Shown piece by piece: positions 1 to 17,700 of a DNA stretch of 64,000 bases. The DNA comes from Klebsormidium nitens (lineage: Eukaryota; Streptophyta; Klebsormidiophyceae; Klebsormidiales; Klebsormidiaceae). The translations under genes were made by a program, and so were the position numbers. Position 1 is the stretch's first letter; each line of letters starts with the position of its first letter. The notes under the pieces are model-generated. The model saw only the letters and a list, made by a program, of their open reading frames with translations, ran no database searches and was not told the origin of the DNA. The stretch covers positions 176,589 through 240,588 of the forward strand of contig DF237018.1 in assembly GCA_000708835.1 (NCBI GenBank), given 5' to 3'.

Positions 1-714
1 TGCCAGGGACCCGACAAACGCCCAATTCGTTCTTCAGCCGTTCAACGCGACTGGCCACCTGCAGGCGAGATGCTTTCGTCACCATCTCTTGTTGAGAAAA
101 GCAAGGGGAGACTTAAGCCTTTTCTTTGAGAACTCTGATCTTTCTGCTCTGATACGTTTCTTTCGATTGGGTCGATTGTGGAACGCGCTTCGCCTGGCGG
201 AAACTTCGTTGCAATTTGTAAGAAGAAGACGTCGACTCTTTTTCTGGTTTGCCACAAAACGAAGCAGAGATGCCCATAGACCCCCCACAAACCGCCAATT
301 CATCACCTATTTCAACCCGCGTCTCTCACCGTTTCCTACATCAATAACTTCTCACGACAGGCCAAACGGCCCATCAGAACCTTACCTCAGCCAAACGGCC
401 CATCAAACCTATACCTCAAACGCACCCTATTTTATTTCCAACTGCAGAGATGGTATGCACCCCCCGTTTCCGCGTCATCCCCCCCCCTCGTCGTGTCCTT
501 CACGTGGACCCCCGGGCGGATCGACTGGGAGGCACGTCAGGCTGAGCTACTCTTGAGCAGCAAGACTTACGCGGCCGGGGATGTGCCCACTCCAGGACCG
601 GAACTCACGGTCATCAATTTGTGGGTGTACAAATCCAGGGGGATTACTGGGCCGATCAATGGGAAGGGTGCGACGGTGTACCTGTCGGACTTTATCTTCA
701 CGCCGTGCTACTAA
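1..714 (+). CDS. GH16-like glycoside hydrolase, 3' end only (5' part lies outside the window)
   Basis: An exon at 448-714 follows a ctgcag acceptor and ends at TAG 712-714. It reads a tryptophan-rich stretch (TWTPGRIDW) followed by NLWVYK and, near the end, VYLSDF. This resembles the second half of GH16 family beta-glucanases, where a 'WTPD.I.WYVDG' strand is followed by 'NLW' and a 'VYVDYVRV'-like last strand. Frame 2 of bases 2-66 reads DPTNAQFVLQPFNATG and is probably the end of the preceding exon, but its donor would have to be a non-canonical GC or lie elsewhere. GH16 enzymes cut beta-1,3/1,4 glucans or galactans of cell walls. The catalytic ExDxxE segment is not in the window, so activity cannot be judged. 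The family call is by eye and moderate; another concanavalin-like fold is possible. Confidence 0.5.
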
Positions 715-1166
715 CGTTTTTGTCAAAGCACCTTGTAAGATAGGAAAACTGTCCTTGAAATGTGTCTCAAAGTCCCGAGCCGTTCAGCATCTCGTGAAGC
801 CGGAGACCGCATACTACAGTGAGCTGAGTCGATAACAATTACACACTTGGAAGAATGCTCCAGTAGAAGGTATCAGAAGTGAGTGCTTCTTAGCTTCAGA
901 GAAAGAGGATCGGAGGGAGCATGTGAGAAGGGATCGATGACGCCCTCCAATCAACAAGTCGACTTGTAGAAACAAATTCATGCAGTCCATAGTAGCTAAT
1001 GTGACTCACTCTATGCACATAATTAAGTGAGCCTGCTCGACTGAGTTATAATAAATACGCTGACGACATGATAGATGTACGTATGATGTCGCCGCTCCCT
1101 CTCATAACAATTAAACTCAAGTGTACCGTGTATTAAATGCTGCTGTGAATACATGTGCAAAACTAG
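715..1166. other. 3' flank of the GH16-like gene, no gene seen
   Basis: No supported coding region. It starts with the probable 3' UTR of the GH16-like gene and runs into AT-richer spacer. Confidence 0.4.
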
Positions 1167-1243
1167 GGCGGTCTCTCAGGGCCGACCAACGGGAACAATG
1201 CTACGTTGTACCTGTCGGACTTTACCTTCGCGGCGTACTACAT
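1167..1243 (+). pseudogene. Decayed copy of the GH16-like C-terminal tail
   Basis: In frame from 1167 the DNA reads GGLSGPTNGNNATLYLSDF followed by TFAAYY. This matches, almost residue for residue, the last ~25 codons of the upstream gene (RGITGPINGKGATVYLSDF then IFTPCY). The rest of the domain is absent around it and the frame runs on into unrelated codons. It is most likely a remnant of a tandem duplication, or a lone last exon of a second, eroded copy. Confidence 0.5.
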
Positions 1244-2769
1244 GCGAAGAATCATCTGTTACTGGAAGGCAGCGTTTCTTTGCAAGATGAGTTTCGAAAT
1301 CAGGATCTCGTGAATTAGGGGAAGGGTAAATATTGAAAGTTGAACGATTACACGCCTGATGAATGATTTGCTTGCTCAAAGATCGCCCTTCGGGAGAACA
1401 CGCAATTCAGAAGACCTTTATAACCTGGAGTCTTAGAAAGCTGGGGACGCCTTCAATCGAGAACCGCAGTACTTTAATAGTGATAAGGATCTAATAGTAA
1501 TAACGAAGAGCAATCTCCTGGTCTAATCAACACTAAAACCGTAAGTACTGACGGACTTTCTCCGCACCCGAACCCACCCTAACCACCATACCAACACCAC
1601 CCGTCCTCGTCGAGTCCTTTTACTTACAGTCGATTCGTCGTCTGATGACCATATATGCTAATGCTTCGCGTAACTTTAATCGGGCCTTCGTTGGATTCTG
1701 CATCCTGAGTCCGGATCCGACTTTGCATGATCAAGACGACACGTGCAGGCGGCCGCCTGACAAGTTTAGAGGCGCGCCAGCACACTTGCGCGGCTTCAGC
1801 CAGACCAGGCTTGCCAGCTAGAGGCCCGTCGCATGCGGGTCGCGGCTGCGACCTGAGTCTTGATCCAAGAGATTTAGCAAGTTGCATGCATTCGCATTTG
1901 CACCGTACTTCGACCGCTCACTGCTCAACCACTCAGTGACTTCCATCGCGTGTCATTGCGGAGGCTCAATTAAGATCAAACGTCGACATATTGGCGTATG
2001 CGTTACTGCAATATTATGGTCAGTATCTCGCTTTGCAATCAGACCACTTTGCTGTCAACTCGAATCCACGTACGAATTACCATCCATTCAATGCAATTTC
2101 TTACTCATCATTATATGTGAAACAAAGTCGATTGACATGCGGCCTCATAAGAACATTTGAATGAATCGCGTGCGGCCTGAGCAACGTTAAGCTATACAAA
2201 GCTAAGGGCCCGGCCCGGCCGCCGCCGGCCGGGCATCGAAGCTGGGGGTGCAGGACATTAACCAATCAAGCTTCCTTCATCTGCCAAACCTTCTAAGTTT
2301 TTGGCGGCTGGCGCAGCCGCGCGCCTGATTGCATCCTAATCGTGGGCGGCCGTACTGTTGGACGTCACGATCTAGTAGCCTTAATTGGATACTTCTAATT
2401 TTCACTGCAAGCTTTGGCAGCTTCGGCGGGACGTTTCGCTGTGCCGACAATGAGTCAAACCCTAGCTACCGTAGTACGTAGTAAATGAACCATGGCCAGA
2501 ACGAAATGCAACATTTTCTCAGTCCATTAGCAAAGCGTCTGCATAAACTTCTTGCGTCAAGTCCAACGGGGCAATTGTCAGGTCGAGTACCCCTATGTAC
2601 ACCGGGCACTGCACACAAAATACATCGTAGACTGGATTCTACGGCGACATGAACAATGATTATTTGAGGAGCGCAGGACGGCGCTTTATCCACACACTTG
2701 AGACTTGCCCCGTGCCAGCAGAACCCGAATTCCATGCAACACTGTGTTAGTATTCTTGAAGACCCGCAA
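1244..2769. other. Spacer between GH16-like remnant and LST8, no gene seen
   Basis: Only short, unsupported ORFs occur on either strand. The proximal part next to 2770 must hold the 3' UTR of LST8, which is on the minus strand. A GC-rich perfect hairpin lies at 2213-2234. Confidence 0.5.
2213..2234. repeat. GC-only perfect hairpin, 9-bp arms, 4-nt loop
   Basis: gcccggccg (2213-2221) is followed by a 4-nt loop and its exact reverse complement cggccgggc (2226-2234). It sits inside a longer run of g/c only. No neighbouring gene explains it; it may simply be a GC-rich low-complexity patch. Confidence 0.5.
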
Positions 2770-5700
2770 TTAGGCTTGCGGCTCCGTGCCGTCATTCAAA
2801 GCGCAGCAGACCGTCGCTTTGTGGTGCCCGCTGTAAACACGAATTGCCTCGCCGGTGCTCAGCTCCCATAAACGTGCAGTGGTGTCCGATGAAGCTGCGG
2901 GGCAATGATTTTGGTCGGTACCGTACTCTCGCGAGGTCAGGTTTTGACAGCGTTTGCATACTGCATGGACGAACTCCCTGAGAAACGACTTCCAGATTAC
3001 GACGAGCGTCAGCTCCTTCTACGGGCCATTTTCGATGGCCGGAGGAGCAAGGCCGTTTCAAAAGGTATCGCTTATTACGCCTTCTTACGGCAGAGAATTC
3101 GAGGAGGGGAAAGGAGAAACACAGTCCCCTGACATGTCGTGCCGCTCTTCTTTCCTGACGGGGCGCAAAGTCAACGACCCGAGGGAAGAACTCTGAAGTA
3201 GATTAGACCTTTCCCACTTCTAACCAGCGGTCAAGCGGTAGCGACGATATTAGAGGACCGGTGATCAGGACGTCTTACCTGTGACTAGATACGCCCCATC
3301 GACCGAGAAGACGCAATCCCACACCCACCGCTGATGACCTGCATGCGGTATAGAGTTGTTAAGCACTCTCGTTCAATACAGCCGCTCATGATGTGGCGGT
3401 TAATCTTCCTTGTACGAGTTTGCACAGGTATCGGGACTCAGTGCAGACGGCCATCTCGCTCTGGTTCAGACGGCTTCAAAGCATGTTGAACAAAACTTGT
3501 ATTGGGGGCTCTTTTCGTGTAGGTCACAAGCATGTGCGCTTTAGCTGAGCAAACAATCTCGCCGCGACTGATTATCAACGTCGCGGCTAGATTACAGTTT
3601 AAGGGACATCCACGTATGACATATTCTGTGACGAAGTACAATAGCAACGGAGGGTTCACGTACTGGACAACACGTACGTAGATTAATTACGTGGGGGCCG
3701 TAGATTAATCCCCCACTGAGGACGGCGAATCGTTGACGACGGGGCCATGATGATCGATCCCACTCACCCACAAGCGTCTTCTCGAGGCCGAATCCGTCGA
3801 CGTTCCAGATGCGCACCGTGTGGTCGGACGAGGTGGTGGCCAGGTACCGGTTGGGTTCGGAGAACTCGGGGCTAAGCAAGCACTTGAGGATGTACCCGTT
3901 GTGCGCGTGCAGCTTGTGCAGCGGCTCGAAGTTGGTCGTCATCTGCACCGAATATTGTCAGTGGCTTTCCTTCTTGGTGTTTGCATCTTTGCATCTCTGC
4001 ATCTTAGGTCTAAGGTAGCAGATGTTTCTACGATTTCAAATCTCCACAATAAATCCGTTCTGCCCGTACAGCTTCGCAGCGGCATGAAGTCGGTCGTCAT
4101 TTTGTTGGGAGACGGACATCAGACTCCTCTATCGGAATACTCGGAGAGCTGGCTTATTAGATCGAATCCATATGGAGGCGGTTCAAGCGTCGAGTGGACC
4201 TCTGATCGTTACAGAAGGTGCCGCCCTTGTGCTGATTCGAAATTAGTCGTAGCCTGCAAGGGCCAGCTCCCAAGCAAATCGTACTCTGAGATGCGAAAGT
4301 TGGAACGCGTCTAAAGATTCTCGTTCTAACTTTCGAAAACTCTGATTTTGAGAGTCGAGTCCTCAGGTCGAGGATTCTTCAGCTCGAGACCGATCGTCAT
4401 CTTAGGAGACAAAGAGAGCGCACACACGAGGCGTTGCAAGGGTCATTAGCTTGGCGAAACACCCAGCACACCGTTCCAAAGGGCTATTCAGACCCACCTT
4501 GCTCCCCTTCGACAGGCGCCACACATAGCACGTCCCGTGGTTATTTGCCGCAACCACGAGGCTCCCATCGTACATCACCGTCAGCGACCGAATGGCGGTA
4601 TCGACTTCCGGAACGAGCTCGCAGCTGCACGAGTTCGCGTTCAGGTCCCACACTCGGATGTTCCCGTTCTGGTCGCCGGAAATGAGCTCCGTTTGGTTGG
4701 GGTGCAGAACGACGGTGTTCACCGCTGCGCGGCTCTCGTACTCGCGCTGGCATCCGGGAGCCCTGGACGAGAGAAGTGAAAACTAATTTACTATGTATTT
4801 CACTGGGTCTAGACCCTAGGTAAGAAGTTCGATTGAGTAGGGTGCAGGGTAAAGCAGGTCGGTGTGAATCGCGTGCAGACTCTGACACTCGCACTGCGGT
4901 CCGCAGGCCCTGGATAGCAAAGTTTCGCAGCTGGTTGATGTCCTGATTATCTGGACTAAAACAATGTCAGTCAGGAGGAGATGGTGTTTACCGACGCGCA
5001 GCTTTTGGCATGCAGTGGTCCTGGAGAAACGGGTTTCGAAACTTCGTTTCAGTGGTGTCTGGTTCAAACCCTGGTCTGGAGCCTGGACTCGAGCCTTCGT
5101 CTGCTGCAGTCTGAATGCACGGTGGATAGTGGCGCTTATTTCCTTCTCGTGTCACACCGAAACGAGTGCTGTAAGACTGGTGGGCCCTATTTCGGACGTT
5201 TTCCATCCTGGACGAGCAAAGCCGAGATCCAAGTTCTGGCTATGAGACCAATCGCGGCCGCACGCGCACTTGTGTAACATGTGTCTCGCGCATCTCGACA
5301 TCTGACAATACCTTCAAGGCGACATCAGAAACCGATGCGCTCGAGCAGCCGCAGACTAGGTTACCTTAGTTCAAAATCGATTTTTGGGTTTGCCCATCCG
5401 AAGAAACAAACTTTCCGAAAACGGGCGAACCAGTCTTATCCACTCGTCAGAGAAGAGTAATAGAGCTACAGAACTCTTCAAATTGGTACCCAAATGGCAT
5501 CTTACCAGGATGTCAATTTTGGCACTGGGGAAATGGAGTCTCCTCAGAACCTTATGAGAACACCATCTTGGCCTGTGCTTTGCAATCCTCCTCTCAGCAA
5601 TTGTCAAATAACCCCCAATCAGAATCCCTTACTATCAGACTCTTAATCAAAAAGGGGCGTAGCACAAACTCACCTGAGGTCCCATATCTTCACCGTGCCA

Positions 5701-6882
5701 TCCTCCGATCCCGAGTACATCCACTTGTTATCGCACTGGAACCCGACTGCCGTGACGTTATTCGTGTGGCCATCATAGCTGGTCAACGGCTGCTGGTTGT
5801 TTGAGTTGACCTCAAAAAGGCGGATGTGCGGATTGCCGGCGGCGGCTATGTACTGCTTGTCGGGTGTGATCTCCAGCCGATTCACCTGCTGCAAGACGCA
5901 AAACTAGGACTGTTGAATCAAAAAGCCTATCAAAGATGGTGTATGGGGGATAAGATTGGTCTGATGTAGGTGGTGTGATTCCTTATCTTCCAAGGGTTTG
6001 CAGTAAGTTTCAAGAAAGGTTCGCTATCTTGCTCGTCGGCCAACCAATAAATTGTCTTGAGGTGCAATCGACGAGTGTTTCTTATACCTGCCGAAATAAA
6101 TGGCCCGTATTCCTGAGATCGATCCGGCCATGAGGTTAACAGCGGCGATGACCAGCATTGATGGTGATCCACCCCCACAAAAATGGGCATGCCTTCTTTG
6201 CCTGCCAAAACTGAGTCTGAAGTGCACCAAAAACGACCAGTTACTTGGAATTCTGATTTCTGTTGGATTCTAGGCGGGACTTTGGGGTGCTTATTTGTGC
6301 ACTGAGCCGAAGTTTCTAAATTTCCAAGAAACCCATCTCAGCACACCCCAAAGCTACAGTGCTCGAACGATGTTGAATTGCGCAGTGATGGCATCCATGT
6401 CACTGACTCCATTGGGGAATGCTCTTTCTGATTCTGTGAGTGTAATGAAGGGGGATGTACTTTTCTAGGCACATCAGAGCACTTCTTTCAAGAATCATGT
6501 AAAGCTGGTGATTTATGGTCCATGCAAAGATGACATTGCCCCCACTTGGATAAAAGCCCGATTTTCGTCAGAACTGATTCTCCTGGCCAGGTTTTCTGTG
6601 TTATTGAAGTGTTCTTTAACATTCTTTGAACATTGTTGAACTCTATCTGCAAAAAGCTCAATGCTTGACCACTTCTCTGTTGGCGGTATTCTTTGGAGTT
6701 GTTAGCACAACAGTGGTACATTCTTTTTTATTCAAAAAGAGGGTATTTTTCAGAGGCGATGAAACAATGCTTACAGAATCAGTATACTGCAGAGTCTTGT
6801 AGCATCGGCCGCTGGTAGCCTCCCAGAACCTGATTGTGTGATCGTACCCTGCCGTAGCCAAAACCACTGATGGGTGCGGCAT
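2770..6882 (-). CDS. LST8: Target of rapamycin complex subunit LST8 (WD40 protein)
   Basis: LST8 is a seven-bladed WD40 propeller that binds and stabilises the TOR kinase domain, so it works in the cytosolic or endomembrane-bound TOR complex that controls growth with nutrients. Six exons join in frame: 6882-6775, 5888-5674, 4762-4498, 3942-3768, 3338-3279, 2894-2770 (315 aa; plant homologues are about 305). The first ATG gives [20 protein letters not shown], the conserved start. Further family signatures are [68 protein letters not shown] and a tail [11 protein letters not shown]. All splice sites are GT-AG with consistent phases. The gene diverges from CK2 alpha across about 0.9 kb. No lesion is seen; the assignment is very secure. 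Confidence 0.95.
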
Positions 6883-7785
6883 CGCACCCCGCTAACCCCA
6901 GCTCAAGCAACCATATTACACATTCTGATGTGCTAACATCAGAAGATCACCGAGCGTCGGCCATGGTTTGGGTAAAGTAATCCACCGTGCGTGCGCACAT
7001 CAGCTAAAAGAAGGGGGCCGCATGCCGTTTGGCACTGCGCAGCTCCTTTTTTCCGAGACCTGGAATCTGCTTGAAGACCAAGGAAACCTGGAACTAGAAA
7101 GAGAAGCTCCCTCGTGAGGCGATCGACTTTTGTTGATTCAAAACCTGCCTCTGATTTTGCCCTCGTGAGTGCGCCTTCACCTGTTCAGGCTTCACCTGGC
7201 ACTGCAGCAGAACTTGCCCCCTGGCACATGGACCATTTTGTCAGGGGGTTTCGTGTATGGGGCGTATTTACATGGGGAAATGCCCCCCTGTAGGTGTTCG
7301 AGTCCTGTGTGGGGTTCAAAGACGCGGCACCAAGTCAGAAGCGGCGACGTTGAGAAAACCTTCTACTGGTAGATCAGGCTGTGAACTGCATGGTGTGTCG
7401 CCATCCTGCATCAGCCCGCTCAGAGAGAAGACCCCCGGGAGCGAATATCAGATTCGATTTTTGTTCGCGCCTGTTTTTACAGAGCCGCTGCTGCAACCTC
7501 ATTCAAATTGTCAAGGCAAGGCACCTGGCAGGGTGGACGTGCAGTGGGTGGACGCTCCAAACGCAGAGTTTTGTGTGCAGGAACGGGGCGTTCAAGGCGC
7601 ATGCATGAAGCAGTTGCGACCTAGGAATTTGGTGACAACTGCATCCAGCAGTTGTGAGAAAGGCAGTAGCAGGCGGCGCGGTTACATGTGGGTGTGGGAA
7701 TAAACAGCGAGGGAAACGGTGGCGAACAAGTCGTTCCAAAGCTAACGGCCTCGACGAAGTCTCTTGGCACATTTTCCCATGTCGA
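6883..7785. promoter_or_regulatory. Divergent intergenic region between LST8 (-) and CK2 alpha (+)
   Basis: Both genes start outward from this ~0.9-kb stretch, so it must contain both promoters and 5' UTRs. I see no convincing TATA box. The frame of CK2 exon 1 stays open upstream to about 7654 but contains no ATG before 7786, so it is read as 5' UTR. Confidence 0.5.
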
Positions 7786-12877
<5,092 letters not shown>

Positions 12878-14746
12878 CCATTCTCCTGCCGGCCTGGTTT
12901 CGAGGGTTCTATTTGATAGGCCGCCAACGCTGGCGCTAGCAGTGTCGTAGTGGATCCAACACGTATGGTTGTAGATAATGGTGGATTTTCAATCATGTTG
13001 CGAAGACCATTGGATGTTGGTGACAACGTTGAGCAGAGTACTGAATGCTGGAGCTAACGGCTCAGGAGGCGTTTCGAGAAATGTATCAAGAAGTAGATCG
13101 AAGGGGGCAGGTGCAAGCTGCAAAGTAGGAGTCTATTCAGAATGGTAGGTTTCCGCGTGTGTGCTTGCTAGATATGCGCTTGGCACGCTGATTGGCCCCC
13201 GCGCCAATTATGATTGTGCTGTGAAGCATTGACGACAATAATCAGATGCCTTAGAGGATACACCATCATGGTCGGGCGGGATGCCAGACCACTGTCGCAT
13301 AGTAGCGGCATCAGCACTGCTGCACGTACATGACTGATCCGAGAGGCCGTCAAAAATTGCATTGCAGTGCACAAAATAGTTTTCGACCACGGCGAATACC
13401 CAACTCCAACGGTCCATTCGGTTAGGAAGTTCGGCATGCTGTAATTTGATCCGTTTAAGCTTATATTTTGGTACGGCATATGTGCGACCATGATTTGCCA
13501 GACCTTCCTGATCACGCTATTACTTGGTGAAGCTTGTGTATTCAGATTAATTTGTGACTGGCCGGCATGCGTCATTTTCGGCCGGTCCAGCTGGTATTAA
13601 GTGCATGATGGCAGCCTGCATGGCATTTGTGTCATACCGTCACTTTTAATGAATGCTGGCATGCCAGCTAAAATGAAACTTGAAATATGCTGAAATGCGT
13701 ACGTGCGCGCATATAATATCAGGCAAGCTAGTATATCATGTATATGTCATATGCATATCTCAATATCCTCAAATGCGTCATTTTATCACATGGCGCATGC
13801 CTGATCGAGTGTAATTACATCTATACCATGGCCTTGCTGCGTGCACATGCACCGGAAGACCTCTATAATGTATATCACTAACCAGATGATGCGTCGTCCC
13901 CAGCAATCCAAGGTACGTGCCGCTAGTGCCGGCCGAGGCGCTTCGGCACTTGCCATGCAGCGGAGCCTGCATTAGAGCTGACTCGATCTTTTCAATGATG
14001 AGAAAATCTGAAGCAAGTTGGTTAAGCTTCAAGCCCGGCCGCCATGACTTCACTCGATCCATGTACTTTGCATGGCGCAATTTACTAACGAAGTATACGT
14101 CAATCATGCAAGGGCCTGGATGCACTTGACTCGGAGCCCGGCTTTAACCTTTCGCTTCAGTGTAACACTGGCAGTTGAAGGCCGGCTGTTTGCAGACTCA
14201 GAAACTACCGTACGTGCAAATCCAACCTATAAGTAATCTTCAATTCGCTGCCTACAAAACAACACAAAAGGGGATTTATACTACAATCTGCAACACTCGA
14301 GAGTGTCCAGCTTATCGCGTGGTTTTCAGTTTCAAGAAGGGAACCTGCAATCAAACACAATTCTGCTGGCCTAGACTCTACTGTTCGCCAAGGCCGCACG
14401 CGTGATTAACGCTATAGCAAACGACAGTTGTTGACCTAAGACTGGCTAGCAACTTAGGTCTTCAAGATAAGTTAAGTTGACCTTAGCCCAGCCACAAGCA
14501 AACTCTCAAACACAAACACACACAAGTCCAATGCAAATTTCGAGTCTTTCTTGGAGGTAACTCACACACAGGCCATCCTAATTACATGCCTACGACAAGC
14601 ACCAAGTACTCCTTATCTACAACATCGAGCCCGCATCAGCCGGCTCGTCTTCTTCCACCGAGAAGAACGCTCACTTAGCATAAGTGACATTTCAGCTTCA
14701 TCTATATATATAAACAACACTGGAACCAATCGCTTGATCGTCGCTT
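12878..14746. other. Convergent intergenic region, no recognisable gene
   Basis: This lies between the 3' ends of CK2 alpha (+) and the lipase (-) and contains their 3' UTRs. A minus-strand ORF of 135 codons (13575-13168, ATG start) has no recognisable domain and little coding character. The 13.6-13.9 kb part is AT-rich with many short cat/atg/gcat motifs. Nothing else is supported. Confidence 0.5.
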
Positions 14747-17700
14747 CTATCGCTGAGCTGACCCTGCCTTAAAATCTTCCCACTTCTCCTTCAAGGCCTC
14801 CCACAGCTCGTTCTTAGCCGGGGGCGTGTAACCCTTCAAATACTGCTCGAAGTAGTTTCTCTTCAACGGCATGCACTTTCCGGGGGTCGGGCCACGGCCC
14901 GCCACTGGCCCCTGTCCAATCAACCTCTCGTTATCCTCCCCCTCAGTGGGGGGCAACTCGTCGCTGTACGGCTCTATAAGGGCCGTCCCCGGGTCTGCGC
15001 GGACCACATATGGGATCAGGGTCTTGAACCACTCAGGCGGAACCCCCGCGCGCGGGTCGATGACGTCAGCGGACTTGTTGCACAGGGCGAAGTCCCGAGA
15101 GAAGGTGTCGCTCCAGTAGCCGCTGACCATGTGCAGGTTAACCTCCAGGTTATGGTAGTACCCGATCGCGTCTTTGTTGTCCAGCGGGTTCCAGCCTGCA
15201 GGGAGCGTCGGGATGACGTCAGCGATGGCCTCCGTCACCATAGAGGCTATGGATGCCGTCAGCGATGGCGTCATCACTCTACAGCTCATGAGATGACGTC
15301 AGCCATGGCGTAGTCATTATAGAATCCATGACATGACGTCAGCGACGGCGTCCGTCGCTCTGAAGTCAATGCTTGAGGTTCGGCTCTCAAGCAGAGTGTT
15401 TTAAAAAAGCAATTGCAGAGACGGTTCGGGTCTAACATTCTGTGTCCCACTTTTAGTGGATCCGGCTGCTCGATGTTTGAATATGGAAACGGGCAAGAGC
15501 GGTCAATCAAACCCCGCCGTGGGCGCTCCAAGACGAAATCGGAAGGCTCAGGAAGAATAGCTCTTTCAAAGACCCATTATCTTATAAGATCTGTCCAAAA
15601 AGCCGTCGAAAGCGAGCACCTCGTGACATCAAAGCCGTCAAAGTGAGAGTCGTCCAGTGTAGATATTGAGGCCAGATTCCTATGCTAACCGGATGGGGCC
15701 ATGTTCTTCATGCAACACCGAACCTAGTTTAATTTGTATCGGAATGACAACCAGTGGTAGGCTCTCGGACCTCGACCTACTCTGTTGGTTCTTATCTGAG
15801 TTAAGAGCCGTGTGCCTTTGAATAGGTGCCAGGAACTGGGTGGGGTTAGTATGTTGGTTAGGGTTGAAACAGGTGTGGAGCGCATTGTCACCCGATTTTG
15901 AGAATCCAGTGGGTCAAGAATACCCACTTCCCAAATGAAGTAAGTTGGCTCTACGGTGAGACACGAATTTTCAGTACTTGCAACCACACACCCCGCGTTA
16001 AGCTTCTCGCTGCCCGGTGCGTCACTCACTCGTCATCTTCTTGAGGTAGTCCACCTCGCGCGAGTCGTGCACGAGCTCCTGTTCGGGCGCCACGTGTTCA
16101 AATGCTGACGGCAGCCCCCACCCGTACCCGATTCCCTCGACCCAGTTGATGATATCGACCACGATGTCGTTGTTGGTGATCGCGGCGAGAATGTAGTAGA
16201 CATTCTGGAGGTAGAACGCCTTGGGGACCTGGGTTACGATGTCGGGTTTGTTAACCACGCGGATTGCGGCGAGCTCATTTTTCTTGTTCCTGCAGAGGGG
16301 GAGCAAAGTCACGGTAAGCGAAGCCGGAGGACAGAAAGAGTGCGTTCGAAAACCTGGGTTACCATACGTTTAGTGAAGCCCGAGAACTGGGTCGAGCCAG
16401 TTGTCAGTGTTTCTGCGGAGGGAGGCTGAGGTATCGGGCTTGAAGGAGAGGGGATCTTCTAGAATGAAACCCATTGCACGCAGGTGTCGAGTTCGTCAGT
16501 CACGCGGATGGCGAGCACATTAACGTTCTCGGCGCAACGGAAGGCGAAAGGAGCGTTGTGCGGAGGAATGTAAGAGGTTTCTCCTTGTCAAACCTGGGTA
16601 GTAATCCCTATTGTCAACGACTCACTTCGCGACGCTGTCTGAGTCATTAGTAGGGGTCAGGAATGGTCGTGAGCGGCGGATATTTTCACCTGAGCGAATC
16701 TGGAGAGCTGGGTTGCATGTCGGACTCTTTATCAATTGTGAGTCGCCTGTTGTTTACGAATCCTGCCTTTTCCGAGGAAAACAGCAGCACCCTACTGAAC
16801 AGACGCCTTGCGGGAGCTACAAAACAAGCACTCCAAAGCAAGCCGAACATTTCGTTTTATCCCTTCCGTTTGACCCGTCCCCGACTCCTGGTGCCGCTTG
16901 GAGCGAATCGAAACGCTTGGATGTGCAACGGCCGCTCTTTTTGCGAAACACAAACGCTGGTTTTCGACCAGTAAACACCGACCTGTCGCTTCCGGTTCGC
17001 TAAATTCAAGAGACGCGAGGCGCGAACTTTCCACTCACGCTGCGAACGACGCCTTGAACCTGGGATTGCCCACGCGGGGCGCCTCGAACGCGAAGCACGC
17101 GACCGGAACCCGCGTGACTCCGTCCGGCCTCAGATTATATCCGCTCTCGACTATGTCATACGCGCTCAGCACCGCGAGCGCGCCGCCCAAACTGTGCCCC
17201 GTCACGCTGATCGTCCGAGCCTCTGGATATTCGCTCAGCAGCTGGGGTATGGTCTCGTGAATCACTTTCTGCAAGCAGGACGTCGGTGTTCAGGAGCCTT
17301 CTTCCTTCGATGAGAGGGGGAGTCCCCTTGCTGGGTAGTGCACGCGGAGTCGGTCCTGTATTTACGCTTAGCGCGGATCTACAAGGTGGATCGCACAGAT
17401 CCCTGGATGCATATTCGATTAATAGATTTCTGGCAGCCCGAACCGTTCGAAGAATAATCTGCCCACAAACGGAGATGTCAGAGTCTACAAGTCGACATCT
17501 CAAAGACGCCGAGATTCACTGAAACGGTCCTGCCCGACAGGTGCATCCTGTGTCAAACGTGCACCTCACAAAGCCCTCCCTTTTGGTGACCTTGTGACAT
17601 CGGATACTTACGCCTTGCAAACGACAGAGCTTGGAAGGCTAAACCCCTTCAAAATCTCAAGACACCTGGAAAGACTTCCTCGACTGGAGCAGTGTTCGGG

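Noticed and set aside
2213-2234. GC hairpin as a transcription terminator or RNA gene
   Set aside because: No adjacent gene end or T run, and this is eukaryotic DNA; listed only as a repeat.
7654-7785. Upstream extension of CK2 alpha exon 1
   Set aside because: The frame is open but begins at GTG; no ATG occurs before 7786.
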